The notes beneath the pieces are model-generated. The model was not told the DNA's origin, ran no database searches, and saw nothing but the letters and a program-made list of their open reading frames with translations. A stretch of DNA of 8,748 nucleotides, taken from contig PWPZ01000083.1 in assembly GCA_003556985.1 (NCBI GenBank), positions 1-8,748 of the forward strand. Reading direction: 5' to 3'. The DNA comes from Bacteroidota bacterium. GTDB taxonomy: Bacteria; Bacteroidota; Bacteroidia; Bacteroidales; PUMT01. The translations under genes and the position numbers were made by a program. Shown one piece after another: positions 1 to 6,428 of the stretch (positions are counted from its first letter, which is position 1; each line of letters starts with the position of its first letter).

Positions 1-697
1 CGGAAAGTACCTTACCCTGGACCACATTCTCTCCCAGTCCCCAGGCACCGTCTATCATTATCACGCCAGGGTGTCCGCTGTCAGGGTCCAGCGTAAAGGC
101 AACCCCTGCTGAAGCCTTGTCTGACCTCACCATTTTCTGTACGCCTACAGAGAGGGCTACCTTCATGTGGTCAAACCCTTTTTCTTCCCGGTATTTAATC
201 GCGCGATCGGTAAAAAGTGAGGCAACGCATTTTTTCCAGGCCTCAAGAAGCTCATCCTGGGTTGTGATGTTCAGAAATGATTCGTGCTGACCGGCAAAAC
301 TTGCATCGGGCAGGTCCTCTGCGGTGGCGCTGCTGCGGACTGCCAGGCTTTTCAACGATGATTCCCTTTTTTTGAGTTCTCTGTGAGCCTGGAGTATTTC
401 TTCCCTGATGTCGCGGGGAATGGATGATTTCATTACTATATCCCTGCATTTGCTGCCGACATCCTTTAAATTATCACCGTTCTTATTGAGCGACCCGAGG
501 GTCTTTTTTAGAGGTTCAAGAATATCATTTTCCTTCATAAACATCCAGTAAGCTTCGGCAGAAGTTGCAAAACCATCGGGAATTTTTATTCCTTTCGGAT
601 CAAGTTTTTTGAACATTTCTCCGAGTGATGCGTTTTTTCCGCCCACTTCCCTGACGTTTGAGTTATCCAGTTCGTTGAATTTATAAATTAATTTCAT
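1..697 (-). CDS. ppsA: Phosphoenolpyruvate synthase, N-terminal part (cut by window edge)
   Basis: PEP synthase converts pyruvate, ATP and water to phosphoenolpyruvate, AMP and phosphate, the entry step of gluconeogenesis in the cytoplasm. The reading frame begins at the ATG on 697-695 and stays open for 232 codons to the window edge. The visible part is the ATP-grasp nucleotide-binding domain: GGKNASLGEM near residues 19-28, AVRSSATAEDLPDASFAGQ at 119-137, FTLDPDSG at 201-208 and GAWGLGENVVQG at 217-228. These match the PpsA type better than pyruvate phosphate dikinase. About 550 residues, including the phospho-histidine and PEP-binding domains, should lie outside (E. coli PpsA has 792 residues). 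No Shine-Dalgarno sequence precedes the start; the region is A/T-rich. The gene is divergent from the response regulator gene across 395 bp. Family assignment is firm; activity cannot be judged from this part. Confidence 0.93.
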   Translation of the reverse strand, partial: MKLIYKFNELDNSNVREVGGKNASLGEMFKKLDPKGIKIPDGFATSAEAYWMFMKENDILEPLKKTLGSLNKNGDNLKDVGSKCRDIVMKSSIPRDIREEILQAHRELKKRESSLKSLAVRSSATAEDLPDASFAGQHESFLNITTQDELLEAWKKCVASLFTDRAIKYREEKGFDHMKVALSVGVQKMVRSDKASAGVAFTLDPDSGHPGVIMIDGAWGLGENVVQGKVLS

Positions 698-729
698 CAG
701 TAAATTTAATTTAATTAGTTGGTCACTGA

Positions 730-741
730 AATTAGCTAATT
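730..741. repeat. 12-bp perfect palindrome upstream of ppsA
   Basis: AATTAGCTAATT is its own reverse complement and lies 33-44 bp upstream of the ppsA start codon, where an operator could act. It is AT-rich, so chance is a real possibility. A related 10-bp palindrome, GCTAATTAGC, occurs at 4559-4568 just upstream of the App1-like gene. Confidence 0.35.
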
Positions 742-881
742 CCATGCCAAATAGTATCAATGTCATTATAACCATGGCATGAAGTACAGTGCTTTAGTTG
801 ATAATGAATTTTATCACATGCAGGCCCAGGGAGGAAGTTTTTTTAAATGTAGAATATTCCTGCATTCTGGGGTTTTTTTCC

Positions 882-911
882 TCAATTTGATCATGGAAAA
901 GAACAAATTGA
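882..911. repeat. Inverted repeat with 8-bp arms in the ppsA/regulator intergenic region
   Basis: TCAATTTG at 882-889 is the exact reverse complement of CAAATTGA at 904-911, with a 14-base spacer. It lies about 180 bp upstream of the response regulator start. It could be a dyad bound by a dimeric regulator or a weak RNA hairpin. No T-tract follows, so it does not look like an intrinsic terminator. Confidence 0.35.
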
Positions 912-948
912 TTTGAGAATTTTATTTTTATGTGTAAATTTAGACATC

Positions 949-975
949 CTCCGGACCCGTTAAAGCGACCCGGAG
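949..975. repeat. GC-rich hairpin/inverted repeat upstream of the response regulator
   Basis: CTCCGG at 949-954 pairs exactly with CCGGAG at 970-975 around a 15-base loop. The pentamer ACCCG also occurs twice inside or across it (955-959 and 968-972). It is a GC-rich island in an otherwise AT-rich region, 118 bp before the regulator start. There is no T-tract on either side. Its role is unknown. Confidence 0.4.
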
Positions 976-1023
976 CCAGGTATTTAAATGTAAAATCTGT
1001 ACTGTCTGTTAAATTCTTTTTGT

Positions 1024-1031
1024 TATTTTTG
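1024..1031 (+). promoter_or_regulatory. Candidate Bacteroidota -7 promoter element for the response regulator gene
   Basis: TATTTTTG matches TAnnTTTG, the -7 element of the Bacteroidota housekeeping sigma factor. It would place transcription start near 1036-1038, leaving a leader of about 55 nt before the ATG at 1093. No clear -33 TTTG is seen at the expected distance, so the call rests on one element. Confidence 0.35.
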
Positions 1032-1092
1032 TGTATATCACTTTAATTTATACCCTTATCTCAATTAAAGATTCAAAATAATTCTCTTTTAT

Positions 1093-2457
1093 ATGTCAAA
1101 GAAACATTCCGTTTTGATTATTGATGATGACACCTACATATGTCATGTTCTGGAAAAATATCTGGAACAAAACGGATTCATAACGGAAACCGCGTTTTCC
1201 GGAAGCAGCGCCAAAAGTATTATCGATAAACACGACTTTGATCTCGTATTGTGCGATTTCCGCCTTCCCGATTATGACGGCCTGGCCGTATTGCGTCATG
1301 TGAAGGCCAAAAAATCATCTGTTCCCGTAATTATAATGACGGCATATGCTGAGATTAAAAAGGCTGTAGAGCTGATAAAATCAGGAGCGTATGATTATAT
1401 TACAAAACCAATGCAGCCCGAGGAGGTCTTAACAATCATAAAGAAAGCCCTTGAAAACAAAAATGATAAAATGACCAGATCTTCCTTTGGCAAGGATTTT
1501 ATAACCGGTGAAACTCCGCAGATGCTGGAAATAATGAAGCATGTGGAAGTTGTTGCACCAACCGATATAACGGTAATGATTGAAGGAGAAACCGGTTCCG
1601 GAAAGGAATATATTGCCAGGGCCATCCATTACGCAAGCAAGCGCAGCAAAAATCCTTTTATAGCTATTGATTGCGGCGCCATACCCAGGGAACTTGCGAA
1701 CAGCGAATTGTTTGGACATGTTAAGGGTGCTTTTACCGGTGCCGTCAATGATAAAATTGGCTATTTTCAGGAGGCAAACGGAGGGACTATGTTCCTGGAT
1801 GAGGTTGGAAACCTCCCTCATGAAAACCAGGTGAAAATACTACGGGCTCTGCAGGAAAAAGCGGTCAGCAGGATAGGTGACAATAAGTCCGTTAATGTAG
1901 ATGTAAGATTGATCGCCGCAGCCAATGAAAATTTAATGAATAAGGTGAAGGCAGGTGAATTCCGGGAAGATCTCTATCACCGGCTGAACGGGTTCAGGCT
2001 TTTGCTTCCGCCGCTCCGGCAACGCAGGGAAGATATTATGGCGTTTGTCAATCATTTCATTAAACAGGCCAACAGGGATTTTGGTAAGAATGTCAAATAT
2101 GTAGATGATGCTACAAAGAATTTGCTGATAAACTATCAGTGGCATGGAAATATCCGTGAACTGCAGAATGTTATCAAAAGGGTTGTCTTACTGGCTAATA
2201 ACGATATTATAATTCCTGAATTGCTTCCGGATGAGATAAGGTATAGTACTTCCGGTACCGATAATATATCAGGCTATAACGGTGGGGTTGAAGATTATGT
2301 TACCGATCTGAAATCCGCAACACTGATCACCGAAAAAGAGGTGATCCAGAATGCTCTTAACAAGACCAATAACAATAAATCAAAAGCTGCCAGGCTTCTC
2401 AACATTGACAGAAAAACCCTTTACAATAAAATAAAACTTTATGATCTGGAGACATAA
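1093..2457 (+). CDS. Sigma-54-dependent NtrC-type response regulator
   Basis: This is a 454-residue two-component activator of sigma-54 RNA polymerase. The receiver domain covers about residues 5-120, with acidic residues D11-D13, phospho-acceptor D55 (LCDFRLPD), T83 and K105. The AAA+ domain covers about 135-375. It has Walker A GETGSGKE (165-172), the sigma-54-contacting GAFTGA loop (212-217), Walker B GGTMFLDEVGNL (230-241), arginine-finger region REDLYHRL (291-298) and WHGNIRELQN (350-359). A Fis-type helix-turn-helix ends the protein (about 415-450, KSKAARLLNIDRKTLYNKI). All residues needed for phosphorylation, ATP hydrolysis and sigma-54 contact are present, so it should be a working activator. 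No sensor kinase gene is adjacent, so it is an orphan here. A consensus sigma-54 promoter lies 36 bp after its stop, pointing to otsB as a possible target. Subtypes such as ZraR or NtrC cannot be separated by sequence alone. Confidence 0.95.
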   Translation: MSKKHSVLIIDDDTYICHVLEKYLEQNGFITETAFSGSSAKSIIDKHDFDLVLCDFRLPDYDGLAVLRHVKAKKSSVPVIIMTAYAEIKKAVELIKSGAYDYITKPMQPEEVLTIIKKALENKNDKMTRSSFGKDFITGETPQMLEIMKHVEVVAPTDITVMIEGETGSGKEYIARAIHYASKRSKNPFIAIDCGAIPRELANSELFGHVKGAFTGAVNDKIGYFQEANGGTMFLDEVGNLPHENQVKILRALQEKAVSRIGDNKSVNVDVRLIAAANENLMNKVKAGEFREDLYHRLNGFRLLLPPLRQRREDIMAFVNHFIKQANRDFGKNVKYVDDATKNLLINYQWHGNIRELQNVIKRVVLLANNDIIIPELLPDEIRYSTSGTDNISGYNGGVEDYVTDLKSATLITEKEVIQNALNKTNNNKSKAARLLNIDRKTLYNKIKLYDLET

Positions 2458-2492
2458 TCCGGATGGCCTCCATGGTCGCTTTCACTGACTTC

Positions 2493-2508
2493 TGGCACAG
2501 CTATTGCA
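2493..2508 (+). promoter_or_regulatory. Sigma-54 (-24/-12) promoter upstream of otsB
   Basis: TGGCAC-agcta-TTGCA matches the sigma-54 consensus TGGCAC-N5-TTGCW at every defined position. The invariant GG (2494-2495) and GC (2506-2507) are exactly 12 bases apart. With C2507 as -12, transcription would start near 2519. The site lies between a sigma-54 activator gene and otsB and points toward otsB. The predicted start of transcription is after the upstream ATG at 2512, so translation should begin at the ATG at 2554. Enhancer sites for the activator were not identified. Confidence 0.8.
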
Positions 2509-2553
2509 TTTATGGTATTAACAAAAATTAAAATACCATTAAAATTTTCACTT

Positions 2554-3399
2554 ATGAGCCCGGAAGAAACTAAAGTAAATGGTGAAACAGTCAACCTGAG
2601 AGATACCGGTGAAGTCCCCCTGCTGTTAGAAGATGGTGTATTCTCCGAGATATTTCCTGAAGGAAAGACTCCTGTAATTTTTCTTGATTTTGACGGTACA
2701 TTAAGTCCGATTGTGAATCATCCGGAAGATGCCGCTCTTGCCAGGGGTATGGAAGATATCCTCAGGCGGTGTGCATCAAAGTATACAATAGCTGTAGTAA
2801 GCGGCAGAGATATGGATGATGTCAAAGGCAGGGTCAATATCGATGAAATTATCTATGCCGGGAGTCATGGTTTCCGGATATCCGGACCGGATGGACTGAT
2901 CATGGAACAAAAGAAAGCCGAGAAAATATTGCCCCTCCTCGACCGGATCAAAAACCAGTTAAATGAGAAATTTTCGGCCGGACCGGAGGGTGTTCAGGTT
3001 GAAAGGAAGAGGTATGCGATTGCTGTGCACTTCAGGAATGCGGAAGATAGCCGCCGGCATGAGGTACAGCCGAAAATAGATGAGGTGCTTAAGGACCATT
3101 CAGGAGTCAAAACCGGCACGGGAAAAATGATAATCGAAATCAAGCCGGATCTGGACTGGCACAAAGGCAAGGCCATAGAGTGGATACTTGACGAGTTGAA
3201 TCTAAACGATAACCCGGAAATAATGGCGATTTACATTGGTGATGATGTTACCGATGAAGATGCTTTTAAGACTATTTTACCTAATGGGGGGGTGGGGATT
3301 TTGGTAGGGACTCATGGTAACCCCACTGCTGCTGCCTATAGATTGAAAAATGTAGATGAGGTGAAAGTGCTTTTGCAGAAGCTTTATGAAAGGGCCTGA
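2554..3399 (+). CDS. otsB: Trehalose-6-phosphate phosphatase (HAD family)
   Basis: OtsB removes phosphate from trehalose 6-phosphate to give trehalose, a cytoplasmic compatible solute. From the ATG at 2554 the protein has 281 residues. Motifs are those of a HAD phosphatase of the OtsB family: FLDFDGTLSPI with D45 and D47 as nucleophile and acid/base, VVSGRD with S83, the lysine of HKGKAI (K204) and YIGDDVTDEDAF with the metal-binding acidic residues around 230-236. AGSHGFRI (102-109) fits the substrate cap region. The ATG at 2512 is in frame and would add 14 residues, but it lies upstream of the start point predicted from the sigma-54 promoter, so 2554 is preferred. Neither ATG has a Shine-Dalgarno sequence. 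No otsA (trehalose-phosphate synthase) lies in the window. A seven-G tract at 3286-3292 falls in the 3' part. The gene converges on the App1-like gene with an 8-bp gap. Confidence 0.92.
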   Translation: MSPEETKVNGETVNLRDTGEVPLLLEDGVFSEIFPEGKTPVIFLDFDGTLSPIVNHPEDAALARGMEDILRRCASKYTIAVVSGRDMDDVKGRVNIDEIIYAGSHGFRISGPDGLIMEQKKAEKILPLLDRIKNQLNEKFSAGPEGVQVERKRYAIAVHFRNAEDSRRHEVQPKIDEVLKDHSGVKTGTGKMIIEIKPDLDWHKGKAIEWILDELNLNDNPEIMAIYIGDDVTDEDAFKTILPNGGVGILVGTHGNPTAAAYRLKNVDEVKVLLQKLYERA

Positions 3400-3407
3400 G
3401 TTTTTAA

Positions 3408-4544
3408 CTAATAGGTTACCAGGTCAGGATCCTTCTCACTGGAAAAATCTTTGATCACATCTTCATTAATGTATCCGTTTTTCAAAGCATGCCTGGCTGC
3501 CTCCCATGTGTCTTCAACCTGAAGGTAGGAGGTGTTTACCTTTTCAAGCCTGGAGTTTACCTGTTCTATATTCTTGTGAAACGACTTTGAACCTATCTTG
3601 CGTATATATATGGTTTCTATCCTTCCGGGGAATTCGTGGGCCAGCCTCTCGTATATTTCCGGATCCTTCTGTCCGCTGTCACCTATCAGGATGAATTGCT
3701 GATTTTCATAAAATTCAAGCAGGAATTTTATCTTGTCGTATTTATGCTCGTGATTTCCCTGGCCTGATTTCCAGAATTTATATATGCTGCTTTCCATCTT
3801 CCTCAGCATAAATGCTCCCCGGGGAATATTGTTATGGTCGAAAAAGTTCTCCAGCAAATCATATAGATTCCATTCGCTGCTGGATACATAAAAGAATGGA
3901 TAGGCCGAATTGGTTTTTTTTCCTTTTTCAAGTGCCTGATAGAAGGCTGCAATACCCTTGAAAGGCAGCCTTGTCAGGGCATTCTTGAAAAGCATCAGTT
4001 TTAATTTCCTGACAGTCTGCGTGGAATGTGATATCAGTATGGTATCATCAATATCTGATACGATAATTCTTTCCTCCTCCGAAGAAACTATCCTTACATT
4101 ACCTGTGGCAGTTGTTTCCGGCTGATCTTCCACCACTGTATCCAGCAGCTTTAAATCTATCTTGTGCCAATGGTGTTTTAGTAGTGTACCGGAGATTTCC
4201 TCCACATTGAAATGGAAAGAAAAAAAACCGTCTTCATCCGTTTCGGTAATTTGAGATAAACCCATAAAATTTGCCTGAACCCTTACACCGGGAATTTCAT
4301 CACTGGAAAACCTTTTTATCATGGCCAGGGCATTATGCCAAATTTTATGCCTGTCGGCCGGTTCTGCCAGCCCTTTATCCTCAATCACCATTCCCGTGAT
4401 AAAGATTTTCGAATTGTCACCAAATCCGCGGTAGGGTAAAATTTTGGGTATCCCGAGCCAGCCGGCTTTTTGTTTCATGAATACCCTGATTTTTTTGAAA
4501 GGTTTGGTTATCCTCCTGTAAACAGGTTTCAGTATTTTTTTCAT
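3408..4544 (-). CDS. App1-type (DUF2183) phosphatidate phosphatase-like protein
   Basis: This 378-residue protein resembles the catalytic domain of yeast App1, a Mg-dependent phosphatidate phosphatase (phosphatidate to diacylglycerol) of the HAD superfamily. HAD motifs are complete: IVSDIDDTI with D164 and D166, FYVSSSEWN (218-226) supplying the motif II serine, the lysine region HEHKYDKIKF (265-274) and ILIGDSGQKDPEIY (285-298) with D289 and D294. Residues about 45-135 look like a beta-sandwich domain (GVRVQANF, ETDEDGFFSF), as often precedes this catalytic domain in bacteria. The first 26 residues are strongly basic and could bind anionic membrane lipids; no signal peptide or membrane helix is seen. 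The substrate is inferred from the family. The divergent neighbour encodes a diacylglycerol-kinase-type enzyme, which supports a lipid role. Its 3' end abuts otsB. Confidence 0.82.
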   Translation of the reverse strand: MKKILKPVYRRITKPFKKIRVFMKQKAGWLGIPKILPYRGFGDNSKIFITGMVIEDKGLAEPADRHKIWHNALAMIKRFSSDEIPGVRVQANFMGLSQITETDEDGFFSFHFNVEEISGTLLKHHWHKIDLKLLDTVVEDQPETTATGNVRIVSSEEERIIVSDIDDTILISHSTQTVRKLKLMLFKNALTRLPFKGIAAFYQALEKGKKTNSAYPFFYVSSSEWNLYDLLENFFDHNNIPRGAFMLRKMESSIYKFWKSGQGNHEHKYDKIKFLLEFYENQQFILIGDSGQKDPEIYERLAHEFPGRIETIYIRKIGSKSFHKNIEQVNSRLEKVNTSYLQVEDTWEAARHALKNGYINEDVIKDFSSEKDPDLVTY

Positions 4545-4595
4545 AGGTGACGCTTAATGCTAATTAGCCTTTAAAAGAGCTAAAATTTTTTAAAT

Positions 4596-4603
4596 TAACT
4601 TTG
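4596..4603 (+). promoter_or_regulatory. Candidate Bacteroidota -7 promoter element upstream of the lipid kinase
   Basis: TAACTTTG fits TAnnTTTG. Transcription would start near 4609, about 40 nt before the small ORF at 4651 and about 175 nt before the lipid kinase ATG. No clear -33 element is visible. On the minus strand, TAATATTTG at 4615-4623 resembles a -7 box with one extra base and could serve the App1-like gene. Confidence 0.35.
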
Positions 4604-4650
4604 TGTTTTAATAACAAATATTATTCCATAAGGGTTATACTTTTTTACTG

Positions 4651-4773
4651 ATGGCAGGGATGCGTTTTCCCCGTAATATAATGGGTAATGCCCTTCCGGA
4701 TGGTGGCTTAACAATATTATCTGCAAGACCCGTGCAAAATCTTATTGATGGTAATTTAAACATGTTAACTTAA
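4651..4773 (+). CDS. Doubtful 40-codon ORF just upstream of, and in frame with, the lipid kinase
   Basis: An ORF runs from the ATG at 4651 to the TAA at 4771-4773 and would encode 40 residues beginning MAGMRFPRNIMGNALPDGG. I do not recognise the product. It has no membrane segment or cysteines. It ends 9 bp before the kinase ATG and is in the same reading frame, so a single stop codon separates the two. It could be a leader peptide, a small protein, the remnant of an N-terminal extension, or chance. The kinase family normally begins right at its own GKILFIINP segment, so the kinase does not need it. The ORF lies downstream of the candidate -7 box at 4596. Confidence 0.2.
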   Translation: MAGMRFPRNIMGNALPDGGLTILSARPVQNLIDGNLNMLT

Positions 4774-4782
4774 TTGAATTTG

Positions 4783-5676
4783 ATGAACGGAAAAATTTTA
4801 TTTATTATCAATCCCACTTCCAGGTTCATGGAAAAAAGTGAAACCGAGCTTAAAATTGCCCGTTTTTCAGAAACTTACAAATTCAAATTTGAAATTTATT
4901 ATACGGAAAAGTTAAACTGCCCCTCACGGATCAGGGAAGAAATTGTGGCCCGAAAGCCTGATATAGCTGTTGCAATGGGTGGTGACGGCACAATAAATCA
5001 TGTTGCCTCAGCCCTTATTAACAGTGAAACAGAGCTTGGGATCATTCCTGCCGGATCGGCAAACGGACTGGCTCATAATCTTGGCCTGCCATCTGATTTT
5101 GATGATGCAATGCACCTGATCATGAAGGAGGATGCAAAACCTCTTGATGCAATCTTCATTAATGAAAGGTATTACAGTTATCATCTCAGTGATATCGGCA
5201 TCAACGCCCGAATAGTAAAACGGTTCGAACAGGAAGGATCGAAAGGACTGACGGGCTATGGGAAGCAAATGATAAAAGAGCTGTTTTCAAAAAGGGATAC
5301 TTTTAGATTTAAAATAAGCACTTCAACGATAAACCGGCGGTTCAAGGCAGAACTGCTGGCATTTGCAAATGCAAGATCATTTGGTACAGGGGCTGTAATC
5401 AATCCTAATGGCCGTATGGATGACGGGGAATTTGAAATTGTCATAATAAGACCTTATTCCTGGTGGGCCCTGTTTTACCTGATCAGGATGTTTCTTTTCG
5501 GGCGACTGGAAAAACACAGATATGTAAAAGTCATTAAGACAACCGAAGCCAGAATAAAATTTGACCGCCATCAGGATCTGCAGATTGACGGGGAAATAGT
5601 TAAAGGCATTGACACCCTGAATCTGAAAATAATTCCCGCGGCCGTAAAGATCCGCTATAATTCAAACCAAAATTAA
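4783..5676 (+). CDS. Diacylglycerol kinase-family lipid kinase (YegS/DgkB type)
   Basis: This 297-residue soluble lipid kinase phosphorylates a membrane lipid hydroxyl with ATP, most likely diacylglycerol to phosphatidate. Diagnostic segments are KILFIINPTS (4-13), the nucleotide-binding GGDGT (66-70), PAGSANGLAHNLGLP (89-103), the second-domain NPNGRMDDGEFEI (207-219) and LQIDGE (266-271). The length is normal for the family. GSANGLAH replaces the more common GTANDFAR form. A longer start at TTG 4774 is in frame, but the ATG at 4783 fits the family N-terminus better. Residues 227-240 (WWALFYLIRMFLFG) are hydrophobic and may touch the membrane. The substrate could instead be a sphingoid base or another lipid, since this family is broad and many Bacteroidota make sphingolipids. 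The gene is divergent from an App1-like phosphatase that would catalyse the reverse net step. Confidence 0.9.
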   Translation: MNGKILFIINPTSRFMEKSETELKIARFSETYKFKFEIYYTEKLNCPSRIREEIVARKPDIAVAMGGDGTINHVASALINSETELGIIPAGSANGLAHNLGLPSDFDDAMHLIMKEDAKPLDAIFINERYYSYHLSDIGINARIVKRFEQEGSKGLTGYGKQMIKELFSKRDTFRFKISTSTINRRFKAELLAFANARSFGTGAVINPNGRMDDGEFEIVIIRPYSWWALFYLIRMFLFGRLEKHRYVKVIKTTEARIKFDRHQDLQIDGEIVKGIDTLNLKIIPAAVKIRYNSNQN

Positions 5677-5706
5677 CCACCCCCGCCTGATAAATAACCA
5701 TCCTGC

Positions 5707-5731
5707 CGGGAGTGGATTTTCCCGTTAAAAA
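5707..5731 (+). terminator. Weak candidate terminator between the convergent lipid kinase and osmC genes
   Basis: CGGGA (5707-5711) can pair with TCCCG (5720-5724) around an 8-base loop, followed by the A/T-rich run TTAAAAAA. The stem is only 5 bp and the tail is A- rather than T-rich on the plus strand, so this is a weak structure. It lies in the 71-bp gap between convergent genes, where a terminator is expected. Confidence 0.25.
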
Positions 5732-5747
5732 ATATTTTAATCCGGAA

Positions 5748-6176
5748 TTATAACAATTCAGCTTCCAGATCAATATCAGAGACCTTAAGTGCCTTGGATA
5801 CCGGGCAGTTGTTTTTGGTGCCGTCTGCAATTTCAAGGAATTTTCCCTTATCGATATCCTGGACTTTACCTCTGGTTTTTAAAAGAATCCTGGTTATAGC
5901 GAAGCCTGGATCCGATTTTTCCAGAATCACTTCGGCTTTGGTTTCAATTCTTTCGGGCTTATGGCCGGCCTGATCAAGGTCGTTGGCCAGAGCCATTGAA
6001 AAGCAGCTTGAAAGGGCCGCACCTATCAGTTCTTCAGGACTTGAAGAGCTTTTGTCGTCTTCAAAGCGGGAAGTGAAATTGTATGAACCTTCGTATCCGC
6101 TTGTTTTGAGCGTATACTTTCCTTTTCCCTTAGCCAGGTTTCCTTCCCAGTATGCACTTGCGAAATGTTTACTCAT
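5748..6176 (-). CDS. osmC: OsmC-type organic hydroperoxide reductase
   Basis: OsmC/Ohr proteins are cytoplasmic homodimers that reduce organic hydroperoxides with a reactive cysteine pair. The 142-residue product matches the length of E. coli OsmC (143). The peroxidatic cysteine is C58 in SSSSPEELIGAALSSCFSMA (residues 43-62) and the partner cysteine is C124 in NNCPVSKAL. R37 and E49 occupy the positions of the conserved active-site arginine and glutamate. The N-terminal ASAYWEGNLAKGKG also fits the OsmC rather than the Ohr subgroup. The start ATG follows an A-rich stretch with no Shine-Dalgarno sequence, and the next upstream ATG (6198-6196) is out of frame. The gene stands alone: 263 bp separate it from the upstream baeRF gene on the same strand, so it probably has its own promoter, which I could not locate. 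Confidence 0.93.
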   Translation of the reverse strand: MSKHFASAYWEGNLAKGKGKYTLKTSGYEGSYNFTSRFEDDKSSSSPEELIGAALSSCFSMALANDLDQAGHKPERIETKAEVILEKSDPGFAITRILLKTRGKVQDIDKGKFLEIADGTKNNCPVSKALKVSDIDLEAELL

Positions 6177-6389
6177 TTTTTTGTGTTTTTATATCCATTT
6201 TAAAAATTTTTCCTGCCTGAGGGACAGATTATGGATATTGCATTAGACCATAGATTAATAATGTATAAAGGGCACTGTTCATAACTATTTTAAGCTTGCT
6301 GATTCAACCCGAAGGAACGGCATGCTTATTATGCCCGTAATTAAACATCTTGAATATATAAATTGTTCACCGGCTAAGTAATAAACTGC

Positions 6390-6405
6390 CGGCACCGGAA
6401 TTGCA
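6390..6405 (+). promoter_or_regulatory. Sigma-54-like promoter motif antisense to the 3' end of the baeRF gene
   Basis: CGGCAC-cggaa-TTGCA differs from the sigma-54 consensus only at the first base of the -24 element and keeps GG and GC 12 bases apart (6391-6392, 6403-6404). Transcription would start near 6416 and run antisense into the baeRF gene. No plus-strand gene follows within the window, so the site is either chance or drives an antisense RNA. Confidence 0.3.
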
Positions 6406-6428
6406 GTCATTCTTAATTGTCAAACGCT

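Larger units (their letters stand above)
698..1092. other. 395-bp divergent intergenic region between ppsA and the response regulator gene
   Basis: No convincing gene is seen here; the longest reading frames I traced are about 23 codons or shorter. The region is AT-rich and should hold the promoters of both flanking genes. It contains a 12-bp perfect palindrome near the ppsA start, a 7-bp inverted repeat (CATGCCA at 743-749 with TGGCATG at 775-781), an 8-bp inverted repeat (882-911), a GC-rich 6-bp hairpin (949-975) and a Bacteroidota-like -7 box (1024-1031). On the minus strand, TACTATTTG at 748-756 resembles the -7 element with one extra base, so the ppsA promoter is only weakly indicated. 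Confidence 0.7.

Noticed and set aside
252..449. 65-codon minus-strand frame within ppsA
   Set aside because: It overlaps the ppsA ATP-grasp coding frame on the same strand in another phase; the ppsA frame carries all the family motifs.
794..865. 23-codon minus-strand ORF in the ppsA/regulator intergenic region
   Set aside because: Too short, with no ribosome-binding signal or recognisable sequence; expected by chance in AT-rich DNA.
1429..1821. 130-codon open frame on the minus strand within the response regulator gene
   Set aside because: It is antisense to the well-conserved receiver/AAA+ coding sequence and shows no recognisable domain.
2463..2473. ATGG-cct-CCAT inverted repeat considered as an enhancer site for the sigma-54 activator
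   Set aside because: The arms are only 4 bp and the site is about 20 bp from the -24 element, much closer than typical activator sites.
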